In this document: one piece after another, positions 6,812 to 8,458 of the stretch | Layout: the number at the start of each line of letters is the position of its first letter | Position numbering within the stretch: the stretch's first letter is position 1 | Source: Thiotrichaceae bacterium | GTDB taxonomy: Bacteria > Pseudomonadota > Gammaproteobacteria > Thiotrichales > Thiotrichaceae | Length of the DNA: 8,458 bases | Reading direction: 5' to 3' | Assembly (NCBI GenBank): GCA_026992705.1 | Contig: JALWYT010000047.1 | Span: 1-8,458, forward strand | Notes under the pieces: generated by a model | Seen by the model: the letters and a program-made list of their open reading frames with translations, nothing else | Told to the model about the DNA's origin: nothing | Databases searched by the model: none | Translations under genes and position numbers: made by a program

Positions 6812-6827
6812 GCTAATTTAAATTAGC
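6812..6827. repeat. Perfect 16-base palindrome between the Sel1-repeat gene and yjgR
   Basis: GCTAATTTAAATTAGC is its own reverse complement. It begins six bases after the Sel1-gene stop and ends 27 bases before the yjgR ATG. As RNA it could fold into a stem of about six pairs with a four-base loop, but no T tract follows on the minus strand, so it is a poor terminator. As DNA it has the shape of an operator for a dimeric regulator controlling the yjgR-to-prmA transcript. No -35/-10 pair could be placed with confidence around it. Confidence 0.55.
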
Positions 6828-6833
6828 GTTTCT

Positions 6834-8156
6834 TTATTTTGTACTGTTTGCCAGCTTAACTAAAAAGTCACGAGCTTGTTGTTGGATTTTATTAACTTCG
6901 GACTTTGTTAGTAGTTTTGCGATGTATTCAGCATTATCGGCGGCTTCATCATAATCATGTGAAGATGATAGTATATACCAGAAATAAGCCTTGCTTAAAT
7001 CTTGTTCAGTTCCTTTGCCAGTAGTATAGGCAACGGCTAAATTATATTGTGCAGCTGGATTATCTTGCATGGCTGATTTTTCAAACCATTTAAAAGCTTC
7101 TTGATCACTTTGCTCCACGCCATTGCCACTGCTAAACATTAAAGCAAGATTGTATTGTGCATTATCATTACCATTCTCAGCAGCTAGACGATACCAATAA
7201 ATTGCTTGCTCGGTATCTTTATGGACATACTCCCCTTGATCGTATAAATAACCTAATGCCAATTGGGCTAAATCGTTGTTGTTTTCAGCCGCTTTTCTAA
7301 ACCAATGAATAGCTTTGTACATATTCTTTTCTACGCCATCTGCCAATGTGTATTTAATGGCTAGATTATATTGGGCACCCGTATCACCTGTTTCAGCCGC
7401 TTTTTGATATAGCTCCAGAGCTTTTTCATCATTTTTTTTTACGCCACGTCCTAATTCATACAGAAGAGCTAAATTAAACTGTGCGGATGCATCCCCTTGT
7501 TGGGCGGCTTTTTCAAACCAAAAAGCGGCTTGTGCATCGTTTCTTGGTAAAACATTACCTAACATATAGCGAGTAGCGATTGAAAATTGAGCATTAACAT
7601 TACCATTTTGAGCTGACTGTTGATACCAATAAGTTGCCTCCTTTTGGTTGATAGGTGTACCCAACCCTTTTTCATAAATAATAGCTAAGTTATATTGAGC
7701 ATCAGCATCGCCATTGGAAGCAGCCTCTTCAAACCATTTTTTGGCAAGTGTGTGATCTTGTTTAATCGATTTACCTTTGGCATAAGCTAAACCTAAATTA
7801 TATTGGGCATCTGTATTGCCAAGTTCCGCTGCTTTTTTGTATAAAGCGATGGCTTTTGAGACATCTTTTTTAACTAAACGTCCCACTTCGTAGTGGTAAG
7901 CTAATTCAAATAAAGCTTGAGGGTGATTTTGTTCAGCTGATTTTTTTAGCCAATCAATGGCTTGTACAGGGAAGGTGGCTTTGGATAAATAATAACGAGC
8001 TAATAAATATTGCGAGTTTTTATCTCCACTTTTAGCTTGAGAAATCAGCTTTTCTGTTATCTGCTCTAAACTGGATCCACTTACTACTGATAAAATAGGA
8101 GAAAGTAATAAACATATAGCAAGAGTAATACGGAATTTCCTAGAGATGTTGCTCAT
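6834..8156 (-). CDS. Exported Sel1-repeat (TPR-like) protein
   Basis: The protein has 440 residues. Residues 1 to about 27 look like a signal peptide: basic MSNISRKFR, hydrophobic ITLAICLLLSPILSVV, then SGSS. There is no lipobox cysteine, so a soluble periplasmic or secreted protein is likely. A degenerate first repeat (about 46-78, 33 residues) is followed by nine repeats of exactly 36 residues (79-114, 115-150, and so on to 367-402). Each follows the pattern xAQYNLAxxYxxGxGVxxDxxKAxxWYxKAAxxGx. A C-terminal cap helix pair (403-440, with LTKSEVNKIQQQARDFL) closes the superhelix. Sel1 repeats mediate protein-protein contacts; the partner is unknown. The Shine-Dalgarno AAGGG is 11 bases from the ATG, somewhat far. 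A run of nine A lies in the sixth repeat (7432-7440). The gene ends 49 bases before yjgR, so it may have its own transcript or lead the operon. Confidence 0.93.
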   Translation of the reverse strand: MSNISRKFRITLAICLLLSPILSVVSGSSLEQITEKLISQAKSGDKNSQYLLARYYLSKATFPVQAIDWLKKSAEQNHPQALFELAYHYEVGRLVKKDVSKAIALYKKAAELGNTDAQYNLGLAYAKGKSIKQDHTLAKKWFEEAASNGDADAQYNLAIIYEKGLGTPINQKEATYWYQQSAQNGNVNAQFSIATRYMLGNVLPRNDAQAAFWFEKAAQQGDASAQFNLALLYELGRGVKKNDEKALELYQKAAETGDTGAQYNLAIKYTLADGVEKNMYKAIHWFRKAAENNNDLAQLALGYLYDQGEYVHKDTEQAIYWYRLAAENGNDNAQYNLALMFSSGNGVEQSDQEAFKWFEKSAMQDNPAAQYNLAVAYTTGKGTEQDLSKAYFWYILSSSHDYDEAADNAEYIAKLLTKSEVNKIQQQARDFLVKLANSTK

Positions 8157-8260
8157 AATTTTTTTAGCCCTTTTACGATACCTGAAGCCCTGTTAGAGGT
8201 TAAGGTTGTTTAGTTGCTCAGATATTTTATTCTTATTGTTTTAAAGCTTAATTTATAAAA

Positions 8261-8272
8261 TTGTATATACAA
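8261..8272. repeat. 12-base palindrome upstream of the Sel1-repeat gene
   Basis: TTGTATATACAA is self-complementary. It lies about 105 bases upstream of the Sel1-gene ATG and about 10 bases downstream (in the direction of that gene) of the candidate -10 box at 8283-8288. That placement would suit a repressor operator near the transcription start. It also shares its first base with the left arm of the 14-base inverted repeat. Confidence 0.35.
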
Positions 8273-8282
8273 GCATTTGAGC

Positions 8283-8311
8283 ATACTATCCTAGTTTTTC
8301 AGATCGGTAAA
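8283..8311 (-). promoter_or_regulatory. Candidate promoter of the Sel1-repeat gene
   Basis: On the minus strand TTTACC (8306-8311) is followed after 17 bases by TAGTAT (8283-8288); each matches four of six consensus positions. It would give a leader of roughly 120 bases before the ATG. This is a weak call by eye. Confidence 0.25.
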
Positions 8312-8458
8312 TACTTTGTGAGCTTTAATGGTTGTAAGCAAAAACAGTAACTTGTTCTTTGCGATTTGACAAAAGATAGTCTATATCAAATAGCGGTTAG
8401 TGTAAAATTCGTTACATGATTTTATAAATTAAATTATATAAAGTAGGTGTAATATTTT

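Larger units (their letters stand above)
8248..8432. repeat. 14-base inverted repeat flanking 157 bases
   Basis: TTAATTTATAAAAT at 8248-8261 is repeated exactly as its reverse complement ATTTTATAAATTAA at 8419-8432. Both outer ends read TTAA. The enclosed DNA has no coding capacity. The arrangement resembles the ends of a small non-autonomous element, but both arms contain no G or C, so chance in AT-rich DNA is a real alternative. No further target-site duplication is visible. Confidence 0.4.
8157..8458. other. About 300 bases without a gene upstream of the Sel1-repeat gene
   Basis: This stretch is very AT-rich and has stops in all frames; I see no coding sequence entering from the right edge. 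It holds a possible promoter for the Sel1 gene (8283-8311), a 12-base palindrome TTGTATATACAA (8261-8272), a 14-base inverted repeat spaced 157 bases apart (8248-8261 and 8419-8432), and a plus-strand TTGACA (8366-8371) without a good -10. A divergent gene starting just beyond the window is possible but cannot be shown. Confidence 0.6.

Noticed and set aside
8366..8394. Plus-strand promoter with perfect TTGACA for a divergent gene
   Set aside because: At 17 bases spacing the -10 position reads AATAGC, a poor match, and no gene start is visible before the window ends.

Overview
The window looks like the chromosome of an AT-rich gammaproteobacterium. The evidence is the gene order aroQ-accB-accC-prmA-DUF3426 gene, which I know from Pseudomonas and related gammaproteobacteria, and proteins that align closely by eye with E. 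coli and Pseudomonas forms (ThyA, AccB, AccC, YjgR). I cannot name the genus. Every gene I can support lies on the minus strand, so transcription runs from the right end to the left.

From right to left: about 300 bases at the right edge hold no gene. They are very AT-rich, carry an unusual long-spaced inverted repeat, and probably contain the promoter of the next gene. That gene encodes an exported protein built from Sel1-type repeats, nine of them exactly 36 residues long and in unbroken register. After a 49-base gap with a perfect 16-base palindrome comes a HerA-like ATPase (YjgR/DUF853 family). It is followed by aroQ (type II dehydroquinase), accB (biotin carboxyl carrier protein), accC (biotin carboxylase) and prmA (ribosomal protein L11 methyltransferase). 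From yjgR to prmA the genes are packed with gaps or overlaps of -4 to +15 bases, which indicates one transcript with translational coupling. It joins aromatic amino-acid precursor synthesis, the first step of fatty-acid synthesis and ribosome modification.

Left of prmA the tight packing ends at a 287-base spacer. Beyond it lie a zinc-ribbon/DUF3426 membrane protein gene and thyA (thymidylate synthase). A gene cut by the left edge has the N-terminus of a CaCA-family calcium/sodium antiporter. In Pseudomonas the DUF3426 gene directly follows prmA and is followed by dusB and fis. Here that continuation is replaced by thyA and the antiporter gene.

The content is mainly housekeeping. I see no rRNA, tRNA, CRISPR array, intact insertion sequence or recognisable defence cassette. 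The points most worth a second look are the non-coding structures (the 14-base inverted repeat at the right edge, the 16-base palindrome, the unexplained prmA/DUF3426 spacer), the changed gene order around the acc operon, the regular Sel1 repeat protein, and the long A tracts inside two genes.
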